Below are positions 45,114 through 54,960 of a DNA stretch of 64,000 bases, in pieces. A program made the translations under genes and the position numbers. How positions within the stretch are numbered: the first letter of the stretch is position 1; the number at the start of each line of letters is the position of its first letter. Under the pieces are notes generated by a model that was not told the origin of the DNA, made no database searches, and saw only the letters and a list, made by a program, of their open reading frames with translations. Origin of the DNA: Bremia lactucae (taxonomy: Eukaryota > Oomycota > Peronosporomycetes > Peronosporales > Peronosporaceae); assembly GCF_004359215.1 (NCBI RefSeq), contig NC_090610.1, positions 15,602,759 through 15,666,758 of the forward strand, given 5' to 3'.

Positions 45114-45114
45114 N
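45114..45114. other. Single N at contig junction
   Basis: This single undetermined base separates the two copies. With the identical sequence on either side, it marks an unresolved contig overlap. Confidence 0.9.
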
Positions 45115-46597
45115 GTAGGCTCAAATATATTGAGCGCGACATCCCTCCAACGAGGATGACGGTGCGTCTAGTGACAGGCGCATCGATAGCAGTAATGAAA
45201 CGCGTAGTGAAATTTCACTACACGTTAAGAGATTTACAGTATGATGATGATCTCATCGTACTGGAATTGGATGACAAATTTGATGCCATCCTGGGTTTAC
45301 CTTGGCTCCGAAAATACGAGCCAAGGATCAGCTGGCAGTATCGATCCGTAAAGATGCCTGCCACTTCTTCATCAGATGACCATCTGCTGAACGTTTTGGT
45401 GCGTCCACAAGCGTGTGGATGTACTACGAGTGAGTGCGATGGCCTCGCTTGTGAAATGGTCGTTAGTACGACTGCTCAAGATAACAGTACGTTTACTAAT
45501 CACACAGTGGAATCAGCGTCCGGCGGCTGTGCGAATGCACAGACAGCGAAAGTCGACCACTCAAAAAAGTCGAGTGGATTGAGACATGAATGTACGCCTA
45601 GCGGGCGACATTCAAGGATTATACCGGTTATTCAAAAAGGGCAACACGATGATCCTTCGTCGAGTAGAGAGTCGACCGTAGAGGACCTGACTGTGATAGC
45701 GCAATCACAGCCGGAAGACGTTGAGAGAACAAGTCTCCACGTACTTGAGGAGAAATCTTCTCAAATAATTAAAGATGAAGTGACTAGACTTCAGCATCCC
45801 GAGGGATTGATCCCTCGGTAGCCTGTGGATAAATTCTCGAAAGAAACCGAGACATTAAATGACTTGATAAATGACGGATCAAGAGTAGGCGCTTATACTC
45901 TTGATCTGTATGCGCCTTCGAAGTTAACTTCGGAGATAACTCAATTACCAACCCGAGAACCCAAGCGTTTCTTGAGAGATCTGCATGGTGGTAAAATCAA
46001 GCAGATCTGCGTACTCGCCACAGAGGATGAATACGTAACCGACATTCGGCCAGCGGTAATTTTTGCAGAGAACGAACGGGTTCTCAGCAGCTCATCGATG
46101 GACGAAAGTGTCCTCGATGTGAAGACTCGGATTAAAAGATACAGTACTCAATCTTAGAAGTCCCTCAAAGGAGATCCTCTATACGAGGATTTAATAGAAT
46201 TCAGGGATGTATTCCCTGAAGCAGTTCCATGCGAGTTGCCTAAGGATAAAGGCACTCAACATGAGATCGAGCTTAAACCGGGCTCGAAGTACTGTTACAT
46301 GAAGCTGTGGCCACTGCATCGTGAAAAAGTACTTGCGATCGATAAATTCTTTATACATCTATTAGAAGCGGGCCATGTAAGGGAGTCAACCTCCTCACAT
46401 AGCTCTCCGACCTTCTGTGTGCGAAAGGCCACAGGAGGGTGGCGGATAGTGCACGCGTTCAATAAACTGAATGCTGCAACAATACCGGCTCAAACGCCGA
46501 TACCTAGAAAAGACGTAATCATAGATGGTATGTCTAAGAGTACCATCTTTTCGTCTATGTATGTGATGGATGAATCTTATCAGATCCTTATGCGCGA
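45115..46597 (+). repeat. Second copy of the 1.48-kb duplicated segment
   Basis: It contains the same protease spacer and RT entry region as the first copy. This copy continues without a break into the rest of RT, so it is probably the genuine one. Confidence 0.9.
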
Positions 46598-47110
46598 AAG
46601 GGACACCCCGTACACTGCAGTGAGCACCCCCAGTTGGATGCTCTGGGAATGGCTAGTAATGCCACAGGGGCTTAGAAACGCCCCTGCAACATTCAACAGA
46701 TGTGTAACGAATCTGTTAAGACCGGTGCGAAAATTCGCGCCGAGTTATTATGACGATGTATTTCGTCCATCGCCGAACCATGGACGGGAAGACGGACGTG
46801 GAAGCTCATAAAGCTTACGTTCGTCAGGTTCTTACACTTATGCGAAAGCATAAGCTCTACGCTATCTCAAGAAGCGTATATTAGCTGTAAGCGAAATACC
46901 ACTTCTTGGGTGCATCGTCGTTAAACACGGCGTGCGCCCTGATCCCAAAAAGATAAAGCAATTACCGACTGGCCAATTCCAGTCGATGTCAAGGGTTGTA
47001 GAGAGTTCCTTGGGCTAGCGGCGTTCTTGCACAAGTACTCACGCAATTATGCAGAGATGACAGTTCATCTCTCTCGTCTCTTGAGTAAAAGACGAGAAAT
47101 GGTTATGGAA
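46236..47110 (+). pseudogene. Family A reverse transcriptase
   Basis: The open part 46236-46811 begins MPKDKGTQHEIELKPGSKYC. It includes RIVHAFNKLNAATIPAQTPI, WLVMPQGLRNAPATFNRCVT and the catalytic box YYDDVF (a Tyr-Asp-Asp variant of YFDD). A shift follows, and thumb motifs continue to about 47100. There is a stop upstream of the frame start at 46155. Confidence 0.8.
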
Positions 47111-47119
47111 CGCTGATTG

Positions 47120-47643
47120 TTAGCGTTCGTTTGAAGGTATCAAGCAAAGCTTGATGCAATCGCCCATCTTGGCGATTGCAGATCAAGACAGACCATTCCA
47201 TGTGGTCTGTGACGCCAGCGATTTTGCAATCGGCGGTGCGGTAATGCAATACGATACAGAGAGCGCGCCGTCTGTTACCAATCGCTTCAGCTGCAACCCA
47301 CTGAACGCAATTACCCAGTGCATGACAAGTTTAACTCCTTGCCATGAAATACGCACTGGCTAAGTTTAGGTTCTATCTTCGGGCAGATATACCGTTCATC
47401 GTATATACGGACCATACTTCATTACGCACGGCCGTAAACAGCCCGCACCTCTCGCAAAGAATGGCGAGGTGGCTATCCTCCTTCGCGGAGTCTAATTTCT
47501 CCGTAAGAAATAAACCAGGACGACTTAATGTCGTCGCTGATGCGTTATCACGTCGACCCGATTTCGAGCCGGCTGCGCAGTCCAACAGTGGAAATAATCC
47601 CACTTTGCAACACTCACTACGAGTGTTTCGTCATCAACCTTAG
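47120..47643 (+). pseudogene. Family A RNase H, frameshifted
   Basis: HVVCDASDFAIGGAVMQYDT (47151-47363) continues in another frame as MKYALAKFRFYLRADIPFIV, YTDHTSLRTAVNSPHLSQRM and KPGRLNVVADALSRRPDFEP (47344-47643). The frame shift falls near the Glu helix. Confidence 0.82.
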
Positions 47644-47671
47644 TTGATGACATAAAGACCTTCTGCATCTA

Positions 47672-48343
47672 ATGGATCATCTGATAAATCCATTCAATAA
47701 AAATTTTAAGATTTACCGGCTTTATATATATCGTCAAGAACTATACACAACTCACAACGGCTTCTGTACAACGCAGCCGTTGCCGGTGACACTCCACGTG
47801 TCGTCGTCCCTACTTGAGCCTTCACCGTCTGCTCCAGCGAACGCTTACCACGTTCGTGTTCAAGACCCTCCTCCAATACTTGGAGGTAGCGGTCGAGTTT
47901 GTCGATCTTCGACTCTAGATCCGAAACACGGGTCGAATCTTGTTTTCCCTCCTCCACCACAACCATTGGTAGATTCCCACAGTGGTCAGCGTTTCCTTGT
48001 GGAACGTATTCTAAACCACCGTGATGTGAAGGGGCAGCAAATGCGTTATCTGGTTCGCTGGCGCGGCTACCCACCTTTGCATGACAGCTGGAAGCCTCGT
48101 TACCAGCTGGTTGCTGACGTTGAGGGCCTCGTCCGTAAGTATGACGAGACCAATTCGATGGAACAGAAGGTTCATCGAGAAAACACGCACCCCTGGCGCT
48201 TGCGAATCGATTGCAATATGTCAATCGCATCGCGCATCTCGATAGAGGTGCGAGCCCTTCCCCAGGGCGAAGAAAGAGAAAAGACATCCCCTTTCACTCG
48301 TTTGTGTTGTCAACGCAACACAGCCAGGGGTCACCCCACGTGA
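47672..48343 (+). CDS. Family A pol C-terminal chromodomain segment
   Basis: This open plus-strand frame of 223 codons begins after the integrase deletion. It has a proline-rich linker and a clear chromodomain (RFLVERILNHRDVKGQQMRY, then LVRWRGYPPLHDSWKPRYQL) near 47980-48130. It overlaps the antisense gene, which is also open from 47706 to 48287. The integrase that should precede it is missing. Confidence 0.75.
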   Translation: MDHLINPFNKNFKIYRLYIYRQELYTTHNGFCTTQPLPVTLHVSSSLLEPSPSAPANAYHVRVQDPPPILGGSGRVCRSSTLDPKHGSNLVFPPPPQPLVDSHSGQRFLVERILNHRDVKGQQMRYLVRWRGYPPLHDSWKPRYQLVADVEGLVRKYDETNSMEQKVHRENTHPWRLRIDCNMSIASRISIEVRALPQGEEREKTSPFTRLCCQRNTARGHPT

Positions 48344-49201
48344 GGCATGGAAGTCCTGCCTCACGAGACAACCGATGCAATTTAAACCTTGTACCGGTTA
48401 TAGTTCGTTTCACAAACTTAACAAGAATCGCGTCAAGTCTTTGAAGCCAGGCTTCGCGTCCAATGTCTTTGACATTGCTAATAAACGCGCTAGAGGCTTG
48501 CATCAACGAGATTTTATCTCGCTTGTTGTTGCCACTACCATCGATGCTTAAGAATAGCATCGAGATAAAAATCTTCCTCAGCGCGAAAGTTCTTCGCGCT
48601 GGGATCAAGGCCATGTAGCTTTGTCGATATAAATAAAGGATATTTACCGTGAGGAGTAGTCTCTCCATACAAAATACTGACCAACCGTTTGGGCAAAAGC
48701 CACGGCTTTTTCTCAGGGGCAAGACGAGACATTATATTGTCTGCACTCCCCTGAGTGGTACCCACTGAAGCAGGGGTACCACAAGAACTTTTATTAGCGA
48801 TGGCTTACGCCATCGTCATCACCACGCTCAGAGATAAGTGCGGGTGGCGGCACGGGAGACGGTGCTGGCGATGAGATATCATCCTTATCGTCGGAATCAA
48901 ACATGCTATAGCGAACGCTGTTAACACGTCTATCAAATTGAGCCCTGACGACTATCAGGCGACTGTTCTGCTCTCCCCGAGTCGGCCATTTCGTCCGACT
49001 CGCATTCGTAGTCGACCTCCAAAGAAAAGTTGCATTCACGTGCTCACCACGTGCGCCCGCAACATCTAGTGTTGCGGGAAAAGATGATACTACGGCAGAC
49101 GAAACGTCTGCCGCAAGAGACAATAATGCGTCGTCCGTGGCTGCATGTACCGCAGCCGAAGGCGCCACACTATTCGCATACCGCATGGACCCACTTACCA
49201 T
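47706..49201 (-). CDS. Antisense gene of family A, frameshifted
   Basis: It starts at an ATG 110 bp inside the 3' LTR (MVSGSMRYANSVAPSAAVHA) with an acidic, proline-rich N-terminal region (FDSDDKDDISSPAPSPVPPP). A middle frame contains PEKKPWLLPKRLVSILYGET. The next has KRTITGTRFKLHRLSREAGL. A last open part (47706-48287, about 193 codons) ends in a coiled-coil-like stretch (DLESKIDKLDRYLQVLEEGL). The PEKKPWLLPK and HRLSREA parts correspond to APEERPWLPSK and HRLSREAE in the family D antisense gene, so the two are homologous proteins. The natural C-terminus is lost at the integrase deletion. The function is unknown. Confidence 0.6.
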
Positions 49202-49311
49202 GCAATTGAAAATGATGGTTCGGACCAATCAACATCGTTCTCACTTAAGTGGTCGTAAAGTGAACACTCTATTCAATGATAGTCAGAGTTATTGTCGTTC
49301 AAGAGGGGTGA

Positions 49312-49749
49312 TGTAACGGGGTGTATCGTTACATAGGATTAACACTTAAAGGTTGTTAATTAATGCATTATCTGAAAGGTAGATAATATTTAGAGAATAT
49401 AACTTTACATAGAAATTTTCGGAAAGCTTATCCATTGGTATATAGGCCATTACATCTACTTGCTTCGCGGTCCAGTCAGCACCGGACGCGCGCAAGGAGA
49501 GAGACAGATAAGACTTTATTACGTATTTGTATTAGTATTTTAATTAAGTAAGTATTAAAAGACAGAAATAGAAGAACTTAATTATATTAAATGCAGTTTA
49601 TGTTAAACCCTCTTTAGAGCAAGTGTTTTAAAGAGAGTCTTCCTCTGCACGTACTAGTGTACGTGAAGTGACGTGAGGCACCACTCAAACTGAAGCAGTG
49701 CGAAGTGGACTTGTACTGAAGCAGTACATGTCGGCAGTGCCCCGTTACA
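49312..49749 (+). mobile_element. 3' LTR of family A element (438 bp)
   Basis: It starts TGTAACGGGGTGTATCGTTA after a purine-rich tract (AAGAGGGGTGA) and ends GGCAGTGCCCCGTTACA. It keeps the terminal palindrome that is mutated in the 5' LTR. Confidence 0.88.
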
Positions 49750-49797
49750 ATCGCGACCACGAAATAGAAGCCCGCGCCATAATTTACAGGGGGGCAA

Positions 49798-50268
49798 TGT
49801 AGCGGAGCTAACTCGCTCCTAAAGTCAGAGGAAGACTTTCAGACTCAGAGAGTAACTATTGGGCTTAACAACCCAGGGAGTCGTACAAGCTATAAAAGCT
49901 AAAGGAATCCTAGCTCAAGGGATTCAGGGGTTTGTAGAACCAAGTGGCAACTAGTGCCCGAGAGGATATACCTTAGAAAGGCTTCTATCTCTTACAGATC
50001 AATGCAAAAGCCTTAGGAAGGCACTTAAAGCTTTAAGATCAAAAGGGAAATTGCACTTTACTTAATTATTTAAATCTAAAAACCTTACCCTAGCTAATTA
50101 AAATAGATTTTGGCCGCCAGATTCATATCTGGCGGCGTCCCACATTTGTTACCCATAATAAATGGGATTTAAGTAATTAACTATTTCAAAATTAGATAAA
50201 AGGGTACTTTACCCATAAAGTCAATGTACCACAACAACGATTCTTCAACCGGTGTGTACCCCATTACA
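49798..50268 (-). mobile_element. 3' LTR of family B element (471 bp)
   Basis: On the minus strand it starts TGTAATGGGG after the purine tract GATGGAGGAGGG and ends GGAGCGAGTTAGCTCCGCTACA. It contains a short palindrome GGAGCGAG...CTCCGC near its end. Confidence 0.88.
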
Positions 50269-50379
50269 CCCTCCTCCATCAGACTGTTGACACCGAGTGA
50301 CAACAATTGCTTCATTTCCTCTTTGAGGTTGGAACCTAAGCAGCTAATCGTTCGGTTGTGTTTCTTATTCCTTTGTCTA

Positions 50380-51627
50380 ATGACAATCAAGCGTGAGTCA
50401 CAGACTCTGAGCACCTTCCTTGACGATGAAGGAATGGTGGACTTTAAAATTTACTCTCAATAAGAAGCGGAGGAAAAAGAGCGGCGCTCGCTCACGCCTT
50501 CTCCTCCGGATGAACGTCGGCGGGTCCCGAATCCGTTCCCAGAACGTGGTGCCGCTGATGTCTTAACTGCATTGAGTAGGACACAGGACCCTGAGTCCGA
50601 CATCATTACGAAATCGCTCGATGAAGAGCAAGAGCAGATAATGTTCATAGAGGAAAGAGCTCGTTGTCGAGCTGCCGAGATAGCGAAAGCTAAAGCTCAT
50701 AGTGAATATAGATTCACTCCGCTTAGTGCGAACGAGCGTCTCAGAGTGATAGCGGGTCATAGCTTGGCCATCTGGATCTCTGGTGACCCGGCGAGGATGC
50801 CGGAGGAGATCGCTGCCCGCGACACTCTTCCTGAGCAATACCTTACGCCAAAGGTAACGGCGCGAAGCCAGTATCTGACGCGTTTACGTGATCAAGCCCG
50901 TGGGGCTTCGGTGACTTCCATGAGGGAAATCCGATCGTTTTGTTTCCAAACGAAACAAGGACTGAAAACGAAGTCTCATTTGAGAACTGGGTTCACCGGG
51001 CCCGCAAACTTCGTAATATCTGGAATATCAGAGAGTCTGCGGATAGAGATGATGTTCGTTTGGAACGGAAGCTTCGCTTCGACTTCGCTAAGCTTAAGGC
51101 CAAAGGCCAGTTACGTTCGGCATTTATGCATCCTAATCCCACGTATAGTGGTGGGAAGCGCCGTTTGACGCGAGTTGACCCTGAGCTTGGCGCTCAAAAA
51201 CGTCAACGGCGTATGGGCAATCTTGCCGAAGAGGTACGTCGAACTCCCAAAAGTTTTCAGAAGAGAGGTACCCTAGCCACTTCACCAGATACTGGTATTG
51301 ACCCTCACGACGACGTCGCTTTAAAAGTTTTTCCACATGAAACTGAAGATTCCCCCCGCGCATCAAGCAGCGCGGGAGGGGGCCGAAATTTCGGCGGAAG
51401 CATTTGATGCTCTACGGCACGAGGTGCAACTTCTTCGTGAGGTCCTTGCTCGGGTTAAGAGCTCTTTTGAGGCGGTTCGGGACCGTCTTTCGACGCTGGA
51501 GCGTCAGCAGCCTCGTTTAATAGGTCAGTTGGATATCCTGGTGAGGATGCAACAATCTGCGGCACGACCGCCTGTCTTGGCGCAAGCGCCTTCAAGTCCA
51601 CGTAGGAAGGGTCCCGATATGGCTTAA
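50380..51627 (+). CDS. Antisense gene of family B (copy B2), frameshifted
   Basis: It starts at an ATG exactly 111 bp inside the 3' LTR (MTIKRESQT), as in copy B1. A stop at 50461-50463 and two shifts (about 50930 and 51340) split it. The segments read VLTALSRTQDPESDIITKSL, EERARCRAAEIAKAKAHSEY, FENWVHRARKLRNIWNIRES, FAKLKAKGQLRSA, RRMGNLAEEVRRTPKSFQKR, and a long heptad region (LRHEVQLLREVLARVKSSFE; AVRDRLSTLERQQPRLIGQL). It ends PDMA with the stop opposite pol HPVFYVGLLKPY. About 650 bp of it (50460-51130) do not overlap pol, yet match the B1 protein well. The length would be about 415 residues. The coiled coil suggests oligomerisation. No function can be named. Confidence 0.65.
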
Positions 51628-51886
51628 GCAAGCCAACGTAAAACACTGGGTGTGTACGCAGCTTGCTGGGAAGTTTTAGCGTATAAGCTAGGCCATTCTT
51701 GGCCACGACCGTAAATAGTTCAATAAAGCGCGGGCGCAATTTGGTCTTGCAGACTGCCGCGGAAACCAAGTTGGTAGGTAGGTTTTTAGCGTTTAGTGAA
51801 ACTCGGTCTCCGACCATATAAGAATTAATACAGCTTCTGCCTTTGACATCTGCTTGTTCTTTTTGTTTGTCTTGGCTACCAACCAT
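51133..51886 (-). pseudogene. Family B pol C-terminus with chromodomain (B2)
   Basis: The segment 51455-51886 carries the integrase tail (YMVGDRVSLNAKNLPTNL; FTVVAKNGLAYTLKLPSKLR; THPVFYVGLLKPY). The segment 51133-51366 carries the chromodomain (FHVEKLLKRRRREGQYQYLV, then KWLGYLSSENFWEF). A shift between them separates the domains. Both lie antisense to the gene at 50380-51627. Confidence 0.78.
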
Positions 51887-52740
51887 CGTATGCCTTACAT
51901 GTCTTAAGACACTAATCGCGTCGCGAGAAACTCGCTTACTTGTTTCCGAACGGTAACAAGGCTGATATCAGCAAGCCTATCGGCTAATCTCCCCCACCAA
52001 GCCCTGAGCCACAAAGTGGGATCTTTTACAGAACGCGTGGGTGGGTGAGACCTTTGATGTAGAACGGAGTGTAGCCTGAAGAGGCACAAACAGCGTTTTT
52101 TAAGGCGAATTTCACCTCTGGGAGCACTGAGCTCCAGCGTTTTGGTGTCTGAGCACACACACTGCGTAAGACGTCTTCAACGACCGGATTGACACGTTCA
52201 GTTTGACCAACGGTCTGCGGATGGTCCGCCGTGGACATATCGAATCTGGTGCCAAGCACTCGGAAAATTGATTTCCAGAATTTTCCCGTGAAACGGGGAT
52301 CCCGATCAGAGACAATTGCCACTGACAAACCATGCTGTCGAAACACGCGATCAATAAACAGCTTAGCTGTACCCTCTCCATCAATGGAATCCGGCACGGC
52401 CGCTAAGTGAGCCATTTTGCTCAAACGGTCAACAAAGACCACCATACCGGAGTTACTGGCTGAATCTTTCGGTAGCCCAAATACAAAATCCATACTAATG
52501 GATTCCCGGCAACCTATGGGGACGGGAAGACTCGCCAGTGGCGCAGCAGCATGTGCCGAGGGTTTAGCCCGTTGGAAAGTTTTGCATGTGCAAACATATG
52601 GGCTGACCCATTTAAAATGTTTGGGCCACCAATAACCCTGGCTTATAGAGCGTAGGTCTTTTCTCTACCGAGATGACCACCAAGGACAGTATCGTGTGCC
52701 TCATAGCGGATTCGGTACTTTAAATCCTCATCATGAGGAG
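51887..52740 (-). pseudogene. Family B integrase (B2)
   Basis: The open part 52026-52493 is a well-kept catalytic core. MDFVFGLPKDSASNSGMVVF has the first Asp, AIVSDRDPRFTGKFWKSIF the second, and TADHPQTVGQTERVNPVVED the Glu region. The segment YTPFYIKGLTHP follows. The HHCC finger region upstream (52500-52740) is broken. Confidence 0.82.
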
Positions 52741-52809
52741 CAACGACGCGCGATGGGTCCGCGATGTCTGTGCAATAAAGCAACAGGTCGTTTTCGATGA
52801 TAATCGATG

Positions 52810-53355
52810 TCACCTTGCACGCAAACGTGCCGACAATTTAAAACCATATTCAGTGCTCTTTAGAGCTCGGAGCAGAGCTCCAAACTGTTCATCCTTGGCG
52901 TAAGCCGAACGGATTAATCCAGGAATAGGTGACGAGATAGTCGTTAAATGAGAAAGCTCATAATCCGGCCTGCGTGATAACGCATCGGCCAAAGCATTTT
53001 GCTTGCCGGGTTTATACTTCACCTCGAAGTTGTATTCCGCAAAAAAGGATAGCCATCGGGCCATTTTCTGTGAGAGATGGGGCGACTTAGCTGCCGTGCG
53101 TAATGACGCGTGATCTGTATAAATCACAAACGGCATAGAGCCGAGCAGATGAATCCTGAATTTGACGAGAGCATACTTCATAGCAAGTAACTCTTTGTCA
53201 TGAACTGGGTCGTTCTTTTCTGCAGCTTTAAGCTGTCTAGACTCGAACGCAATAACACGTTCATGCCCATCAACTTCTGTTTGTAACAGAGCACATCCAA
53301 TGGCAAAATCTGAAGCGTCACAGACTACAATGAAAGACCAATTTAGGTTTGGCAC
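52810..53355 (-). CDS. Family B RNase H (B2, open)
   Basis: This open 181-codon segment has a complete RNase H fold: VVCDASDFAIGCALLQTEVD, VIAFESRQLKAAEKNDPVHD, KELLAMKYALVKFRIHLLGS, FVIYTDHASLRTAAKSPHLS, and KYKPGKQNALADALSRRPDY. The catalytic Asp, Glu and Asp are present. A frame break separates it from RT. Confidence 0.85.
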   Translation of the reverse strand: MPNLNWSFIVVCDASDFAIGCALLQTEVDGHERVIAFESRQLKAAEKNDPVHDKELLAMKYALVKFRIHLLGSMPFVIYTDHASLRTAAKSPHLSQKMARWLSFFAEYNFEVKYKPGKQNALADALSRRPDYELSHLTTISSPIPGLIRSAYAKDEQFGALLRALKSTEYGFKLSARLRAR

Positions 53356-53373
53356 AGGATCCGCTCTAAGGCC

Positions 53374-53860
53374 TCACTTTCCAATGAAGCATCCTAAAAA
53401 AGGAATTTCTTTAGCGCCAAAAATGGATTTAGATGCATTGGCATACAATTTGTTTGTGCGCATGCACTCGAGCACTGCTTGCAAATGGTCTAAATGGTTT
53501 TCCATATCCAACCGACCCTGCTCCGCACGACTATGGACAAAAATGTCATCGAAATAAGTCTGTGCATTGCCTCGATGAGGGCGAAACAGTTGCGTCACTA
53601 GACGAATAAATCTTGCCGGGGCGTTGGAAAGCCCTTGTGGCATAACCAGCCACTCCCATAACATGCCGCTTAGGGTGCTAAACGCTGTAAGCGGGATATC
53701 GCTAGCTCGCATGAGCATTTGGTAGTAACCATCGACTAAGTCCAATGCACTGTACATTGTACATCCCACCATATTATTCTGAAGAACATCCTTTCCAGGA
53801 ATGGGGGTTTGTGCTGGTATAGTGACAGCATTAAGCTTATTATAAGCATGAAGACAATAC
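53374..53860 (-). CDS. Family B reverse transcriptase (B2, partial)
   Basis: The open palm region holds YSALDLVDGYYQMLMRASDI, WEWLVMPQGLSNAPARFIRL, an intact YFDD box (TYFDDIFVHSRAEQ) and FLGCFIGK. The fingers block (INKLNAVTIPAQTPI-like) precedes it in another frame. The thumb is deleted between 53356 and 53374. Confidence 0.82.
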
Positions 53861-54043
53861 GCCTCTTAGAGGCCGGGACATTCACGTCCCCGGGTTTTCC
53901 AGCCTGTATTGGTTCTATACAAGACATGGTGTCTAATTTGACATCCGACAAGGAGTTAGGTAACTCAACTTCCTTATCCAGCGAACGTTTACGTGTCGCT
54001 TCACGTGCATTAGGAGAATATGACCCAAAATGCCCTGGCGATT

Positions 54044-54704
54044 CGCCAATAGTGTCATTATTGACACTCAGTATGGTGCCACCTTGGCCGACCAAACTCG
54101 GTGGACTTAGATGTGCCACTCCACGTATCTCAGGGATATTGCACCCTTGAGGTCGGACTCGTGTCACTGTTCCCAAAGATCCATTGAACTTAGGTATAAA
54201 GTTTCTGGACTTTGATAGTATGGAACGCTGTCTCGTACTTGATTTGGATTAGAGATATGATCTCATCCTTGGTATGACCTGTTAGAACACCATGAGCCAT
54301 GGATCGATTGAAGGTCTTAGACCTTAGGCGCCACGCGCAATGTTCCTAGCAAAGTTTTGGAGAGTCATGAACCCACCTTTGCTAGGCAACAAAAGCGCTA
54401 TTGGCGCGGATCATTGAATGAGTCTGTCAGTGTTTTAGACATTGGCATGTCTGAGTTAATAAACTCTTATGTTAATAATATTAAGTCTGAGCCCGACTCA
54501 GCAGAAATAAGTGGAACGGCACGTACTCCGTCGAGTGACACTCGTTATAATAACAATTCACTAAATGCTGAAAGCATTGTTGGCCGAAGGCCGGATCATC
54601 AAGGGTTCAATATCCCTGAGATACGTGGAGTGGCACGTCTAAGTCTACCGAGTATGGTCGGCCGAGGTGGCATCATACTGAGTGTCAGTAGTGACACTGT
54701 TGGC
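54044..54704. repeat. Inverted segment flanked by about 110-bp inverted repeats
   Basis: The arm 54044-54155 is the reverse complement of 54593-54704 with few mismatches (shared core ATATCCCTGAGATACGTGG). Between the arms, protease-end and spacer sequence reads on the plus strand (ERCLVLDL and KRYWRGSLNESVSVLDIG) although the element is minus-strand. The block has been inverted inside the element. Confidence 0.75.
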
Positions 54705-54719
54705 GGTTCGCCAGGAGTC

Positions 54720-54960
54720 GCTAAGCGAACAGTGATTGTATCACCTTCATGCGCTCTAAGCGCCTCAATGTATTGTTGACTTCCTTCAAGGGAAAGGCGT
54801 CGAGCATAATTGAAAGATGCTCCTGAGTCAATTAAAATTGACCACGGCTTATCAAAGCCCTTTACAGTCGCTTGAGCGACTGGCAAGCCAGGCTTGTACT
54901 TTCGCCCGGTGCCATTGAGCACCGAGCTAATTGGAGCTAGGTTCTGTTTATTCTAACCTC
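54720..54960 (-). pseudogene. Family B protease start (B2)
   Basis: ATVKGFDKPWSILIDSGASF carries the DSGAS active site. It is followed by NYARRLSLEGSQQYIEALRA and TITVRLATPGEP, where the inverted segment begins. The C-terminal strand of the fold is on the inverted block, so the enzyme is broken. Confidence 0.75.

Larger units (their letters stand above)
41857..49749 (+). mobile_element. LTR-bounded family A Gypsy element
   Basis: The LTRs are 41857-42287 and 49312-49749, in direct orientation. The flanks ATCGT and ATCGC form a near-perfect 5-bp target duplication. The interior has gag, protease, RT, RNase H, chromodomain and an antisense gene. Integrase is deleted at about 47650-47680. A 1.48-kb segment is present twice around a single N (45114), probably an assembly fault, so the true length is near 6.4 kb. 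Confidence 0.88.

Noticed and set aside
54357..54779. 140-codon plus-strand frame in family B as an extra antisense gene
   Set aside because: It is ordinary pol spacer sequence (same as 11680-12105) that has been inverted with its DNA, not a new gene.
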